A stretch of 64,000 nucleotides of DNA from Bradyrhizobium ivorense (GTDB taxonomy: Bacteria; Pseudomonadota; Alphaproteobacteria; Rhizobiales; Xanthobacteraceae), in contig NZ_CAADFC020000009.1 in the NCBI RefSeq assembly GCF_900696085.1, positions 372,001 through 436,000 on the forward strand. Direction: 5' to 3'. Within the stretch, counting starts at the first letter, position 1, and the number at the start of each line of letters is the position of its first letter. Shown in pieces: positions 38,156-46,615 of the stretch. The position numbers and the translations under genes were made by a program. The notes below the pieces were generated by a model. The model made no database searches. It saw nothing but the letters and a program-made list of their open reading frames with translations, and was not told the origin of the DNA.

Positions 38156-39120
38156 GCATCATGCTGGGGCGGTGTGTTGCCGCGGTTGCGGCGCTCTTGC
38201 TTGCGACCGCTGCGCAGGCCCAGGATTTCCCGAAACGTCCCATCACCATGATCGTGCCGTTCGCGGCGGGCGGCACCTCCGACGTGATCGCGCGCGCGGT
38301 GGCCGACCAGATGGGTGTCGCGCTCGGCCAGAGCATCATCATCGAGAATGTCGCCGGCGCCGGCGGCTCGACCGCGCTGACGCGGGCGGCGCGTGCCGAG
38401 CCGGACGGTTATACGATCGCGATCGGTAATGCCGGCACCAATGCCGCGACCTACACGATCTATCCGAAGCTGGCGTTCACGCCGGACTCCTTCGCGCCGA
38501 TCGCGGTGGTCGCAAAGACCTTCGGCATCGTGGCGCTGCGCAAGGATTTTCCTGCCAAGGACCTGAAAGAGTTCATCGACTACGCCAAGAAGAATCCGGG
38601 CAAGATCAATCTCGGCCATGCCGGCGTCGGCTCCTCGAATTACCTGATCTGCAAGAGTTTCGTTCATGCCGCCGGCGTCGACGTGACGCTGGTCGGCTAT
38701 CGCGGCGCGGCTCCGGCGCTGACCGACGCGATCGGCGGCCAGATCGACGGCGTCTGCGATGCCGCGGCCTCGGTGTCGCAGGCGATCGACGACAAACTGG
38801 TGAAAGCGGTGGTGGTCGGCTCGACGGTGCGGCTCGCGTCGCTGCCGGAGCTGCCGACCTCGGCCGAGGCCGGACTGCCCGAGTTCGAGGCGCAGGGCTG
38901 GAACGGATTGTTCGCCCCGAAGGGCACGCCGGGCGAGATCATCGCCAAGCTGAATGCGGCGGCGCGCAGCGCGGTCGCGAGCGAGGCGGTGAAGAAGCGG
39001 TTCGCCGATCTCTCCACGGTCGCACCCGACGCCAATGAGCTCGCGCCCGAGGTGCTGCAGCAACTCGTGACCCGCGACGTCGCGAAATACCGCACGCTGC
39101 TGGCGGACGACAAGAAGTAG
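38152..39120 (+). CDS. Bug/TctC-family periplasmic binding protein
   Basis: A 322-residue exported protein with a Sec signal peptide ([16 protein letters not shown]) and the TctC/Bug hallmarks [29 protein letters not shown] and a [19 protein letters not shown] loop. The family binds carboxylates for tripartite tricarboxylate transporters, but many members are orphans, and no TctA/TctB genes are nearby. The GTG at 38152 overlaps the purQ stop; ATG 38161 gives a cleaner signal peptide. It may ride on pur operon transcription. Confidence 0.85.
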   Translation: MSIMLGRCVAAVAALLLATAAQAQDFPKRPITMIVPFAAGGTSDVIARAVADQMGVALGQSIIIENVAGAGGSTALTRAARAEPDGYTIAIGNAGTNAATYTIYPKLAFTPDSFAPIAVVAKTFGIVALRKDFPAKDLKEFIDYAKKNPGKINLGHAGVGSSNYLICKSFVHAAGVDVTLVGYRGAAPALTDAIGGQIDGVCDAAASVSQAIDDKLVKAVVVGSTVRLASLPELPTSAEAGLPEFEAQGWNGLFAPKGTPGEIIAKLNAAARSAVASEAVKKRFADLSTVAPDANELAPEVLQQLVTRDVAKYRTLLADDKK

Positions 39121-39135
39121 GCTGCGAGCCGCGCG

Positions 39136-39426
39136 TCAAAGCATCATTTCGGTGCGGCACATCTCCGGCGGACAGTCGACCAGTTCCTTCATGGTCGCGA
39201 GGAATTCGACCGTATGCGGGAGCGTGGCGTGCAAGTCGAACGCCGCTTCATCCGCCCATATCGAATGGATGAAGAACGTCGCTCGATCGCGGGTGCCGCG
39301 GAAGACGTGAAACGCCTTGCAGCCGGCCTCGGCGCGCGATGGGACCGCGACCTTGCGGAGTGCCGCCTCGACGGTCGCTTCGTTGCCGGGAGCGGCGTGA
39401 AACTGCGCGAAAAAGGACAGTTGCAT
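39136..39426 (-). CDS. Antibiotic-biosynthesis-monooxygenase (ABM) domain protein
   Basis: A 96-residue dimeric alpha/beta-barrel protein (MQLSFFAQFHAAPGNEATVEAALRK split by family pattern, then EAGCKAFHVFRGTRDRATFF and a C-terminal helix). The family includes small cofactor-free monooxygenases and heme or quinol-binding proteins. GAGGTG before ATG 39426 supports the start. It converges on the TctC-like gene, leaving 15 bases. Confidence 0.78.
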   Translation of the reverse strand: MQLSFFAQFHAAPGNEATVEAALRKVAVPSRAEAGCKAFHVFRGTRDRATFFIHSIWADEAAFDLHATLPHTVEFLATMKELVDCPPEMCRTEMML

Positions 39427-39751
39427 CCGGCACCTCGCAGATTCCGCCGGCGCGAGAGCACCATCACGCGGCGGACGCGTCAACCGCCGTCACGCTCGGC
39501 TTCACCGGTTTGATCGAGCCGGTGATCGGCGTCCTCGGGCAACGTGGCAACGGCAATTCGTTCGGCGTCGATACGCGCGGAGCATGAACCTGTCGGGCCG
39601 CGTCCGAAACTAAAGCGGTATGACGGCTGCCGTCTTTACAAGGCCTACACGTTAAACCGCCTGATGCGTCAACCCGGGATTGTTTTGGCATGCCGGACAC
39701 GCTATCACGGGCGCGATTTTGAGGTCTCCGGCCGTTTTGGGGAAACTCGAC
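39427..39751. other. Intergenic region before the TPR gene
   Basis: About 325 bases between divergent genes, presumably containing both promoters. A partial symmetry CACCGGTTTGATCGAGCCGGTG is visible near 39500-39520. I see no additional gene. Confidence 0.35.
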
Positions 39752-40489
39752 ATGCCCTTTGCCTTGGTCGTCTTGCTGCTCGACATCACGCTGATCTGGC
39801 ACGCCGCGCGCACCGGGCGTCTGCAGCCCTGGGCGTTCATCATCCTGATGGTGCCGCTGATCGGCGGGCTCGCCTACATCGTGGTCGAACTGATTCCGGA
39901 ATGGTGGGGCGGGCCCGGGGCCGCGCAAGCCCGCAAGCGGGTCGCCAATCGGCTCGATCCCGAGAAGCGCTATCGCGAACTGTCCGACAAGCTGGCGACG
40001 TCAGACACGATCGCCAATCGCGCCGCGCTCGCCCAGGAGTGCCACAATGTCGGGCGCTACGAGGAGGCGGAGGGTCACTACGACCACATCATGCAGCTGC
40101 CGCAGGGCGACGATCCGGCCTATGCGCTCGCCAAGGCGCAGGCCCAGTTCGCCCGCAAGCAGCCCGCCGATGCGCTGGCGACGCTCGATGCGCTGCGCGA
40201 GCGCTGGCCCGATTTCGAATCCGCCGACGGGCACCTGCTCTATGCCCGCGCGCTCGCCGAAATCGGCCGGGTCGACGAGGCGCTGCAGGAATATCAGGAC
40301 GTCACGCAATATTTCCCCGGCGCCGAAGCGCGGGTGCGCTACGGCCTGCTGCTGCAGTTGGTCGGCCGCACCGCCGAGGCGCGCATGGTGTTCAACGAGC
40401 TGTTGATCCAGATGCGCCGTGCGCCAAAATATCTGCGCGACGCCCAGGCCGAGTGGCTGTCGATCGCGGAGAAGCAGCTGTCGGCGTGA
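39752..40489 (+). CDS. Membrane-anchored TPR protein with PLDc_N-like N-terminus
   Basis: A 245-residue protein. Two N-terminal helices (residues about 3-18 LVVLLLDITLIWHA and 28-48 AFIILMVPLIGGLAYIVVE) resemble the PLDc_N membrane module. From about residue 80 onward there are several tetratricopeptide-like helix pairs (AALAQECHNVGRYEEAEGHYDHI; LLYARALAEIGRVDEALQEY; VRYGLLLQLVGRTAEARMVF). It probably acts as an inner-membrane assembly platform. ATG 39752 follows GGGGAAA. Partner unknown. Confidence 0.75.
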   Translation: MPFALVVLLLDITLIWHAARTGRLQPWAFIILMVPLIGGLAYIVVELIPEWWGGPGAAQARKRVANRLDPEKRYRELSDKLATSDTIANRAALAQECHNVGRYEEAEGHYDHIMQLPQGDDPAYALAKAQAQFARKQPADALATLDALRERWPDFESADGHLLYARALAEIGRVDEALQEYQDVTQYFPGAEARVRYGLLLQLVGRTAEARMVFNELLIQMRRAPKYLRDAQAEWLSIAEKQLSA

Positions 40490-40510
40490 GCTGCTGTCAG
40501 CTTATCCGGC

Positions 40511-40626
40511 CGTCATTGCGAGGAGCGAAGCGACGACCTGTCCGCCGAAGCCTCGGCGAAGGCGGAAGCAATCCATCGCTCCGCATAAGCGGACCCATGG
40601 ATTGCTTCGCTTCGCTCGCAATGACG
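40511..40626. repeat. Dispersed inverted repeat (CATTGCGAGGAGCG... type), copy 2
   Basis: CGTCATTGCGAGGAGCGAAG on the left and CTTCGCTCGCAATGACGCGG on the right; same family as 24334-24452. Confidence 0.85.
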
Positions 40627-40673
40627 CGGATAGTGCTGCTTTGCCGACGTAAGGAAGGCACCAGTGGAAGGGT

Positions 40674-40843
40674 TCCCTCCCCCCCTCGCGGGGGAGGGTT
40701 AGGGAGAGGGGTGCCACACGACGTGCTCTGTCGACGAACGCCGATCACGCGATGTCGAAGTTGCGACAGCAATCTCTTCATCAATCATCTCGCCCGTGGC
40801 TTACCCCTCTCCCCAACCCTCCCCCCGCAAGGGGGGAGGGAGC
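40674..40843. repeat. Long inverted repeat of C/G-rich arms
   Basis: CCCTCCCCCCCTCGCGGGGG and AGGGAGAGGGGT at 40674-40711 face ACCCCTCTCCCCAACCCTCC and GGGGGGAGGG at 40803-40843, in opposite orientation. Each arm also folds on itself. With the preceding repeat this fills the 40490-40861 gap; no gene is seen. Confidence 0.75.
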
Positions 40844-40861
40844 CTGAGCCGTGTGCTCACC

Positions 40862-41845
40862 TCACTTGCGCAGCCGCCGCAGCCCGCGCTTGAACGTCTC
40901 GCCCGGCACCGTCATCGCGGCGACGCCGGCCATCACCAGCACGAGGCCGAGCGCGAGATTCGACGGTACGGTTTCCCCGAGCAGCACGACCGAGAGCGCC
41001 ACGCCGATCGGAATCCGCAGATAGCCTTGCGCGTTGGTGGTGAGAGTGCCGAGCCGGGTCAGGCACATGTAGAACAGCATCAGGCCGAACGCGCTGGAAA
41101 AGATCCCCATGATGATGGTGGCGGCCAGCGCCTGCGGCGTCGGGTGCAGCGTCCACGGCTGGTCGACGATCAGCGCGAGCGGCAACAGCACGGTGCCGCC
41201 GAACAGCAGTGAGCCGGCCGCGACCACCATCGGATCGTAGTCGGATAGCCGCAGGCCAAAGATCGTGGCGCAGGCGAACGAGACGGTGGCGAGCAGGATC
41301 GCGATCTCGGCGAAAATCTCCTTGCCGAAGCCGCCGAGCGCGTCGAGGCCGATGATCGCGACCGTCCCGGCGAGGCCGAGGACCGCGCCGATCAGCTTGA
41401 GCAGCGAGGCCGGCTCGTGCCGGGTGATCGTCCAGGTGATCAGGAAGGCAAAAATCGGCGTCGTCGAGGCCAGCACCACGGTGTTGGACGCCGGCACATA
41501 GAGCTGCGCCCAGGTGATCACCAGAAACGGGACGGTGGAGTTGATGGTCTGCTGGACCGCAAACAGCTTCCACGCTTTCAGATCGGTCGGGATGCGCATG
41601 CCGCGCAGCCGCAGCACGATCAGCAGGAAGCCGGCTGCGACCAGCGAGCGCGCCGAGATGAAGGTGATCGGCGGGATCGAGCCGAGCCCGATCTTGGTCA
41701 GCGGATAGGTCGAGCTCCAGCAGCAAGCCAGCGCCAGCAGCAGCGCATAGTCGCGCCAGCCGCGCGCGCCGGGCGCAGCGATGGACGGAGTGGACGTCGG
41801 CACGGGAGCCGTCACGCCGCCCGTACTGGCTGTTTGTTTAGGCAT
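40862..41845 (-). CDS. EamA-family (DMT superfamily) transporter
   Basis: A 327-residue inner-membrane protein with ten predicted helices in two EamA repeats (first: LLLALACCWSSTYPLTKIGL; second from about residue 175: IAILLATVSFACATIFGL). The family exports small metabolites such as amino acids; the substrate is not evident. ATG 41845 and its AAAGGA ribosome site lie inside the edge of a dispersed repeat, so the element seems to have supplied the translation start. Confidence 0.85.
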   Translation of the reverse strand: MPKQTASTGGVTAPVPTSTPSIAAPGARGWRDYALLLALACCWSSTYPLTKIGLGSIPPITFISARSLVAAGFLLIVLRLRGMRIPTDLKAWKLFAVQQTINSTVPFLVITWAQLYVPASNTVVLASTTPIFAFLITWTITRHEPASLLKLIGAVLGLAGTVAIIGLDALGGFGKEIFAEIAILLATVSFACATIFGLRLSDYDPMVVAAGSLLFGGTVLLPLALIVDQPWTLHPTPQALAATIIMGIFSSAFGLMLFYMCLTRLGTLTTNAQGYLRIPIGVALSVVLLGETVPSNLALGLVLVMAGVAAMTVPGETFKRGLRRLRK

Positions 41846-41892
41846 GATCCTTTCGGAAAACCGCTTCACACTTTTCCGGATCATGCTCTGGC
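41838..41892. repeat. Dispersed repeat (GCATGATCC...GGATCATGC type), copy 2
   Basis: GCATGATCCTTTCGGAAAAC to TTTTCCGGATCATGCTC matches the second half of the element at 17978-18081 with two or three differences. Confidence 0.85.
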
Positions 41893-42047
41893 TGTGCTCT
41901 TCGGCACCTTGATTGGCTCCCCCGCGCATCGGCGTGTGAGAATGAATGTAACGCGGCGGCGTGCGGGAACGCTAGGGGCGTTGCGCCGGATGCGCTCGCG
42001 CAGCGGTGCCGTGTCGCGGAATTTCCATCGTGGTGTCGCTGGCAACG

Positions 42048-42138
42048 CGTAGCCCGCATGAGCGCAGCGAGATGCGGGACGCAGACGCGATCACTCGATG
42101 GAGCAGCCCCGGATGTCGCTGCGCTCATCCGGGCTACG
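42048..42138. repeat. Dispersed inverted repeat (CGTAGCCCGCATGAGCGCAGCG type)
   Basis: CGTAGCCCGCATGAGCGCAG at the left is mirrored by TCGCTGCGCTCATCCGGGCTACG at the right. A shorter relative is at 61685-61721. It lies just downstream of the HxlR gene. Confidence 0.8.
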
Positions 42139-42163
42139 TGTGAGCGATCCGTGTCGTCATCGC

Positions 42164-42496
42164 TCAAGCAATGGATGGTACGCCGGCGTCCGACGTCGCT
42201 TCCCACCAGTCGCCCAGCGCATCGATCAGCGGCACCAGCCGCTCGCCGGCCGGCGTCAGCTCGTACTCGACGCGCAACGGATATCCATCGAATTCGGTGC
42301 GCGTGACGATGCCGGCGTCCTCCAGCTTGCGCAGCTCCAGTGCGAGCATCTTGTGCGAGATGGTCGGATTGTCGCGGCGCAAATCGCTGAAGCGCTTGGT
42401 GCCCTGCTTCAGATAGTAGATCAGCAGCGTCGGCCAACGGCCGCTCAGGATCTGCATGACTTCTTCGATCGGGCAGCGGGAGACGCGAGATTTCAT
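42164..42496 (-). CDS. HxlR-family transcriptional regulator
   Basis: A 110-residue winged-helix regulator. The family Cys is at residue 8 (RVSRCPIEEVMQILSGRW), a position often used for thiol-based sensing of quinones or electrophiles. The remainder (FSDLRRDNPTISHKMLALELRKLEDAGIV; YELTPAGERL) is canonical. It is divergent from a glutathione-S-transferase-like gene across 107 bases that hold a GTTAC-N10-GTAAT element, which suggests it controls that gene in response to electrophiles. Confidence 0.92.
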   Translation of the reverse strand: MKSRVSRCPIEEVMQILSGRWPTLLIYYLKQGTKRFSDLRRDNPTISHKMLALELRKLEDAGIVTRTEFDGYPLRVEYELTPAGERLVPLIDALGDWWEATSDAGVPSIA

Positions 42497-42508
42497 GGAT
42501 CGCTCGTG

Positions 42509-42528
42509 GTTACAAAAAGGTGCGTAAT
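42509..42528. promoter_or_regulatory. Candidate HxlR operator
   Basis: GTTAC (42509-42513), ten bases, GTAAT (42524-42528) forms an imperfect palindrome just upstream of the HxlR start, like sites bound by other DUF24/HxlR regulators. It may repress both divergent genes. Confidence 0.4.
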
Positions 42529-42603
42529 TTACTTCGCCGATGTGGTGACTAGGGTCCCCCTCCGCTGCGCAGCGCGATCACTGACATCACCGGAGACCAC
42601 ATC

Positions 42604-43314
42604 ATGGAACCGATCCTTATCTATGGCTTCCCGCTGGGAAGCTCCATGGGGCTCGTCGCAGCCCTCGAATGGCTGCGCAAGCCATATCGCCTCTGCCGCG
42701 TCGACATGCTCGGCGAGATGCGCCTTCCGTCCTATGCGCGGATCAATCCGCGGCACGAGACGCCGGCATTCGTCACCGACAAGGGCAGGGTGCTGACCGA
42801 GAACATGGCGATCGCAGGCTGGCTCGCGGCGCGTGATGGCGAACGCCGTATCAGCTTCGATCCGCTGTCGCCGGAGGCCGATCGGATGCACCAGCTGATG
42901 GCGTTCGTGAACACCGGCTTCACCGCGGCGTTCAGCCCGCTGTGGGCGGCGCTGGAGATGCAGACGCCTGATCCGGCCATGCAGTCGGCGCTGCGGCGAT
43001 GGGGGCAGGGCAACGTCGTGCAGCGGCACGACCGGCTCGAGGAACTGATCGGCGAGGGCCCGTTCCTGCTCGGCGAGCGCCCGACACTGGCGGATGCGCT
43101 GCTGATCGGCGTGGCGCGCTGGCTCGATTTTCATGCTGTGGCCGATCGCGGCCGCTGGCCGAAACTGGATGCGCTTCGCGCGCGGCTCGAGGCCGATCCG
43201 GCCGTGATCCATGCGACGGCGCTGGAGAGCGGCGAGCGCAGCGCGGGGAGCGGCGCCTGCGTAGGACACATTCCACTCGCCGAGGTCATCGAGCGCTTCG
43301 GCGCATCGCGTTGA
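42604..43314 (+). CDS. Glutathione-S-transferase-family protein
   Basis: A 236-residue two-domain GST. The thioredoxin-like N-terminal domain (ILIYGFPLGSSMGLVAALEWL; NPRHETPAFVTDKGRVLTENMAI) has the cis-Pro and the Glu/Asn-Ser-type glutathione site variant TENMAI. The helical C-terminal domain has FLLGERPTLADALLIGVARWLDF. The position of the usual catalytic Ser or Tyr is taken by Gly/Ser in PLGSS. It probably detoxifies electrophiles under the divergent HxlR regulator. Confidence 0.88.
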   Translation: MEPILIYGFPLGSSMGLVAALEWLRKPYRLCRVDMLGEMRLPSYARINPRHETPAFVTDKGRVLTENMAIAGWLAARDGERRISFDPLSPEADRMHQLMAFVNTGFTAAFSPLWAALEMQTPDPAMQSALRRWGQGNVVQRHDRLEELIGEGPFLLGERPTLADALLIGVARWLDFHAVADRGRWPKLDALRARLEADPAVIHATALESGERSAGSGACVGHIPLAEVIERFGASR

Positions 43315-43330
43315 CGTCGTACCCTGCCGC

Positions 43331-44296
43331 TTAGCGCAGGTCGGCGCGGAGCTCGCGCACGCCGCGCCCGAGGCGTTCGCGCAACAGCGTTCGCAGCGTT
43401 GCGCCGTCGAGGTAGCCGACCTCGGCGGCGATGGCGTCGAGCGCAAGGCCGCTGCCGTGCAGCAGCGACTGTGCGCGCTCGACCCGCAGGTCCTGGAAAT
43501 ACGACAGCGGCGATTTGCCGAGCACTGCTTCGCAGCGGCGCTGCAAGGTGCGGGCGCTGGTCGCCAGCGCCTTGGCGGCGTCCTGCAGCGAGAACCCTTC
43601 CTTCAGATGCTCGCGCGCCCATTTCTCGAAACGCAGGATCAGCGGATCGGCCTGCGCCAGATGATTGGGAATGATGTAGGGCGCCTGCGAGGAGCGCAAA
43701 TCGGCGAGCAGATAGCGCGAGACGAGGTTTGCCAGCTCCGGGCTCGCCTGGCGAATGAACCAGAGCGCGAGATCGAGATGTCCCATCGCGGCGCCGGCCG
43801 TGACGATGCGATCCGAGGTCACCAGCATGCGCGTCTCATCGAGCCGGACGTTCGGGTAGCGCTGCCGGAACAGCGGCGACAGCCACCACGTCGTCGTTGC
43901 TTGCCGTTGATCGAGCAGCCCGCTCTCGGCGAGCACGAATGTGCCGATACAGGACGCCGCGATGCCGGCGCCGGCGGCGTACCACGTCTGCAGTTGTGCG
44001 ATCGCCTGATGCACATCGCGGCGTTCCAGCGCCGGTAGCAATTGCTCGGGCTGGCCGGTGCTGAGCGCCGGCACGATCACCCAATCCGGTTTCGAATCCG
44101 GCGTGATCGATTGCACCGGCATCGCAAATCCCTGGCCGGATCGGACCCGCTTGCGCACGCCGACGACCGACACGTCGAACCGCGGCGCACCGCCCAACTG
44201 CGCGGCTGCGAACTTGTTGGCGAGCGCGAGCGCGTCGAGCGTCACGACGAGCCCGGTGTCCCAAAACCCCTCAAGCGCGAGGATCGAAATGCGCAT
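43331..44296 (-). CDS. GlxA-family regulator (DJ-1/PfpI domain plus AraC helix-turn-helix)
   Basis: A 321-residue transcription regulator. Residues about 1-180 are a class I amidotransferase-like DJ-1/PfpI domain with a Cys at the elbow (GAGIAASCIGTFVLAESGLL). Residues about 215-315 are an AraC-type DNA-binding domain with two helix-turn-helices (SLQDAAKALATSARTLQRRCE; LDAIAAEVGYLDGATLRTLLRE). The sensor domain usually does not hydrolyse glutamine. It is divergent from two dimeric-barrel genes; the 268-base gap contains interleaved palindromes that may be its operator. Confidence 0.9.
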   Translation of the reverse strand: MRISILALEGFWDTGLVVTLDALALANKFAAAQLGGAPRFDVSVVGVRKRVRSGQGFAMPVQSITPDSKPDWVIVPALSTGQPEQLLPALERRDVHQAIAQLQTWYAAGAGIAASCIGTFVLAESGLLDQRQATTTWWLSPLFRQRYPNVRLDETRMLVTSDRIVTAGAAMGHLDLALWFIRQASPELANLVSRYLLADLRSSQAPYIIPNHLAQADPLILRFEKWAREHLKEGFSLQDAAKALATSARTLQRRCEAVLGKSPLSYFQDLRVERAQSLLHGSGLALDAIAAEVGYLDGATLRTLLRERLGRGVRELRADLR

Positions 44297-44453
44297 GGCG
44301 TAAATGGCCTCAAGATTGGCATTTGCGGCAATACCGATTTCGCAGCCCGCACGCTAAATCCTGCGCTGTCGGTGATCGCGGAAGCGCGAAGCCTACAATC
44401 GGAGATGTACACATAATCGATTGAAAAACAACGCGTTCGTGCAGCGATCATCG

Positions 44454-44496
44454 ATTTTTCGGTGGCGTAAATGCTCCGAAAAATGGCGCTTACGCC
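44454..44496. promoter_or_regulatory. Interleaved inverted repeats between the GlxA-like regulator and its neighbour
   Basis: ATTTTTCGG (44454-44462) with CCGAAAAAT (44476-44484), and GGCGTAA (44464-44470) with TTACGCC (44490-44496), alternate in order. They could be two operators, or a pseudoknot if transcribed towards the gene at 44565. Confidence 0.45.
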
Positions 44497-44564
44497 GCTA
44501 TTCGACTCGCACTTTCGAGCTGGATAGCACCGGCAAACATCTGACGACGAACAGGAGAACGGAC

Positions 44565-44858
44565 ATGAAAGTCATCGCTATCGGAAACATCACCAAGCCG
44601 GTCACCCCGGAGCAGCGGCAGCAGATCATGCCGAAGGAAGTCCCGGCGACGCTGCAGCTCTATCTCGACGGCAAGATCGAGCAGTTCTTCTTCCGCCAGG
44701 ACAAGCCCGGCGTGATCTTTCTCATGAATGCCGAGTCGGTCGAACAGGCGCGGGCGACCGTCGAAGCCATGCCGCTCGTGACCGAAGGCTTTGCGCAATA
44801 CGACGTGATCCCGGTCGGTCCGCTGGCGCCGCTGGGTCTCTTGATCCAGGGCAAGTAA
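44565..44858 (+). CDS. Muconolactone-isomerase-like dimeric-barrel protein, cytoplasmic (97 aa)
   Basis: A 97-residue protein starting MKVIAIGNITKPVTPEQRQQ with the shared core LYLDGKIEQFFFRQDKPGV-(I/V)-F and an Ala/Val-rich helix before LAPLGLL. The length and beta-alpha-beta pattern suit a muconolactone-isomerase/YciI-like ferredoxin-fold barrel. AGGAGAA precedes ATG 44565. A paralogue with a signal peptide follows at 44994. Function unknown; the divergent GlxA-like gene may regulate both. Confidence 0.65.
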   Translation: MKVIAIGNITKPVTPEQRQQIMPKEVPATLQLYLDGKIEQFFFRQDKPGVIFLMNAESVEQARATVEAMPLVTEGFAQYDVIPVGPLAPLGLLIQGK

Positions 44859-44993
44859 CCGCTGCGATCCCCGAGGCGCCAGCGGCAAGATGAAATCCAT
44901 CATTTCGCCGGCGCCGAGGGGCGGTCGCCTCCGCGCAGCGCGATGCGGCAAGCGCGAGTGAAACTCGATTGAATCCGAATGAGGAGTACGAAA

Positions 44994-45398
44994 ATGAACA
45001 ACGCTCTGGCTGGCTCCATCGCTGCGCTGATCATCTGCCTGATGGGAGTGGACGGTGGCCGCGCGCAGTCCGCAACTCCGCCGACGCCGACGACGCGCAT
45101 CCTGGCGGTCGGAACGCTCAATCGGGGCGTCGATCCGGCCGCGGCACGGGCGATCCTTCCGACCGAAGTGCAAGAGACCGTCAAGCTCTACCTCGATGGC
45201 AAGATCGACCAGTGGTTCTCGCTACAGGGACGTCCCGGTGTGGTGTTCATCCTGAACGTTACGGATGCCACGGCTGCCCGCGAGATGCTGGAAAAATTGC
45301 CGCTGGGCCAGGCCCATCTGATGAGTTTTGAGCTGACGCCGCTTGCTCCGCTCAATCCGCTTCGCCAACTGCTGGGCCCGAGCACCCGCTCGCCTTAG
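44994..45398 (+). CDS. Muconolactone-isomerase-like protein, exported paralogue (134 aa)
   Basis: Shares LYLDGKIDQWFSLQGRPGVVF and the C-terminal PLAPL-type motif with the previous gene but has an added N-terminal Sec signal (LAGSIAALIICLMGVDGGRAQ). GAGGAG (44981-44986) is seven bases before ATG 44994; the ATG at 44979 overlaps that ribosome site and is rejected. The same fold is thus present in the cytoplasm and the periplasm. No ligand or activity can be named. Confidence 0.65.
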   Translation: MNNALAGSIAALIICLMGVDGGRAQSATPPTPTTRILAVGTLNRGVDPAAARAILPTEVQETVKLYLDGKIDQWFSLQGRPGVVFILNVTDATAAREMLEKLPLGQAHLMSFELTPLAPLNPLRQLLGPSTRSP

Positions 45399-45476
45399 CT
45401 CCCTGAGCTTGACCCGTTTGGTCTATCCCGTGGGCCTCCTGCGGTGGCGGAGCATCGTTGTCCGGTGCTGCGGCCC

Positions 45477-45494
45477 ATGTTACGGTTTTGTGAC
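45477..45494 (+). promoter_or_regulatory. Candidate Pho box
   Basis: ATGTTAC (45477-45483), four bases, TTGTGAC (45488-45494) fits the PhoB layout of two 7-base units spaced by 4, with TGT and AC conserved in each. It lies 43 bases before the pstS-like start. Confidence 0.5.
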
Positions 45495-45537
45495 GTGGCC
45501 CACATGATGTTGTCGTTCGTCCTGCTAGGCTCGAGCC

Positions 45538-46587
45538 ATGACGAAACATCTCAAGGGACTGACCATCTTCGCTGCACTGGTCGTCGCAACGCCAAGCCTG
45601 GCTGCGGAGACAAAAGGCGCGGGATCAACCTTCGTTTCGCCTGTGATGGCGAAATGGATCAGCGCCTACAAGACCAGGACCGGCAATGATGTCAGCTACC
45701 AGCCGGTCGGCTCGAGCATCGGCGTCGGCCTGATCAGGAAGGCGGCCGTCGACTTCGGGGCGAGCGACATGCCGCTTGATCCGGCCGAGCTGGACAAGCT
45801 CGGCATGATGCAATTTCCGATCGTGATCGGCGGCGTCGTGCCGGTGGTCAACATCGACGGCGTTAAGCCAGGCCAGATGCAGTTCACCGGCCAGCTGCTC
45901 GCCGACATCTATCTCGGCAAGATCAGGTCGTGGAACGACCCGGCGATCCAGGCGATCAATCCGGGCCTCAAGCTGCCGCGCGTGGCGATCACCGTCGTGC
46001 ATCGTGTCGATGGATCGGGAACGACGTTCAACTGGTCGAACTATCTCGCGAAGATCAGCGCGCAGTGGAAGGCAAAGGTCGGCGAGGGCACCACGGTCGA
46101 GTGGCCGGTGGGGCTCGGCGGCAAGGGCAATGATGGCGTTGCCTCGCTGGTCAGCCTGATTCCCGGCTCGATCGGCTATCTCGAATACACCTACGCGCTG
46201 CAGCGGCTCGACAGGATCTCCTTCGGGCTGGTGCAAAACAGCGCCGGCAATTTCGTCACCCCGGACGCCGCATCCTTCCAGGCTGCCGCATCCAGCGCCG
46301 ACTGGAAGGCCACGAAGGATTTCCACCTGGTGCTGACCAATGCGCCGGGGGAGGACGCCTACCCCATCACGGCCACCACATTCGTGCTGATGTACAAGCA
46401 GCCGAAATCGCCGGAACGCTCGGCCACCGCGATCGAGTTCTTCCGCTGGTCGCTGGAAAGCGGCAAGCCGCAGGCCGAATTGCTCAGCTATGTGCCGCTG
46501 CCGCCGGCGCTGATCGAGCAGATCGAGTCCTATTGGCAGCAGAATTTCGAGGCGCTCACCGCGTCGGCGCAGCCGGCAAAGCGCTGA
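45538..46587 (+). CDS. pstS: Phosphate-binding protein PstS-like
   Basis: A 349-residue periplasmic phosphate-binding protein with a signal peptide (LTIFAALVVATPSLAAE) and the PstS motifs KGAGSTFVSPVMAKW, VDFGASDMPLD, RVDGSGTTFNW and GSIGYLEYTYA. It delivers phosphate to the PstCAB permease, but no pstC, pstA, pstB or phoU is adjacent, so it is an orphan copy or serves a distant transporter. A Pho box candidate stands upstream. The ATG at 45538 is the only plausible start. Confidence 0.9.
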   Translation: MTKHLKGLTIFAALVVATPSLAAETKGAGSTFVSPVMAKWISAYKTRTGNDVSYQPVGSSIGVGLIRKAAVDFGASDMPLDPAELDKLGMMQFPIVIGGVVPVVNIDGVKPGQMQFTGQLLADIYLGKIRSWNDPAIQAINPGLKLPRVAITVVHRVDGSGTTFNWSNYLAKISAQWKAKVGEGTTVEWPVGLGGKGNDGVASLVSLIPGSIGYLEYTYALQRLDRISFGLVQNSAGNFVTPDAASFQAAASSADWKATKDFHLVLTNAPGEDAYPITATTFVLMYKQPKSPERSATAIEFFRWSLESGKPQAELLSYVPLPPALIEQIESYWQQNFEALTASAQPAKR

Positions 46588-46615
46588 TCCAAAACGGCCC
46601 TCGGCCGGATTGGCC

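Noticed and set aside
40674..40843. CRISPR-like repeated arms
   Set aside because: There are only two inverted arms, with no regular spacers.
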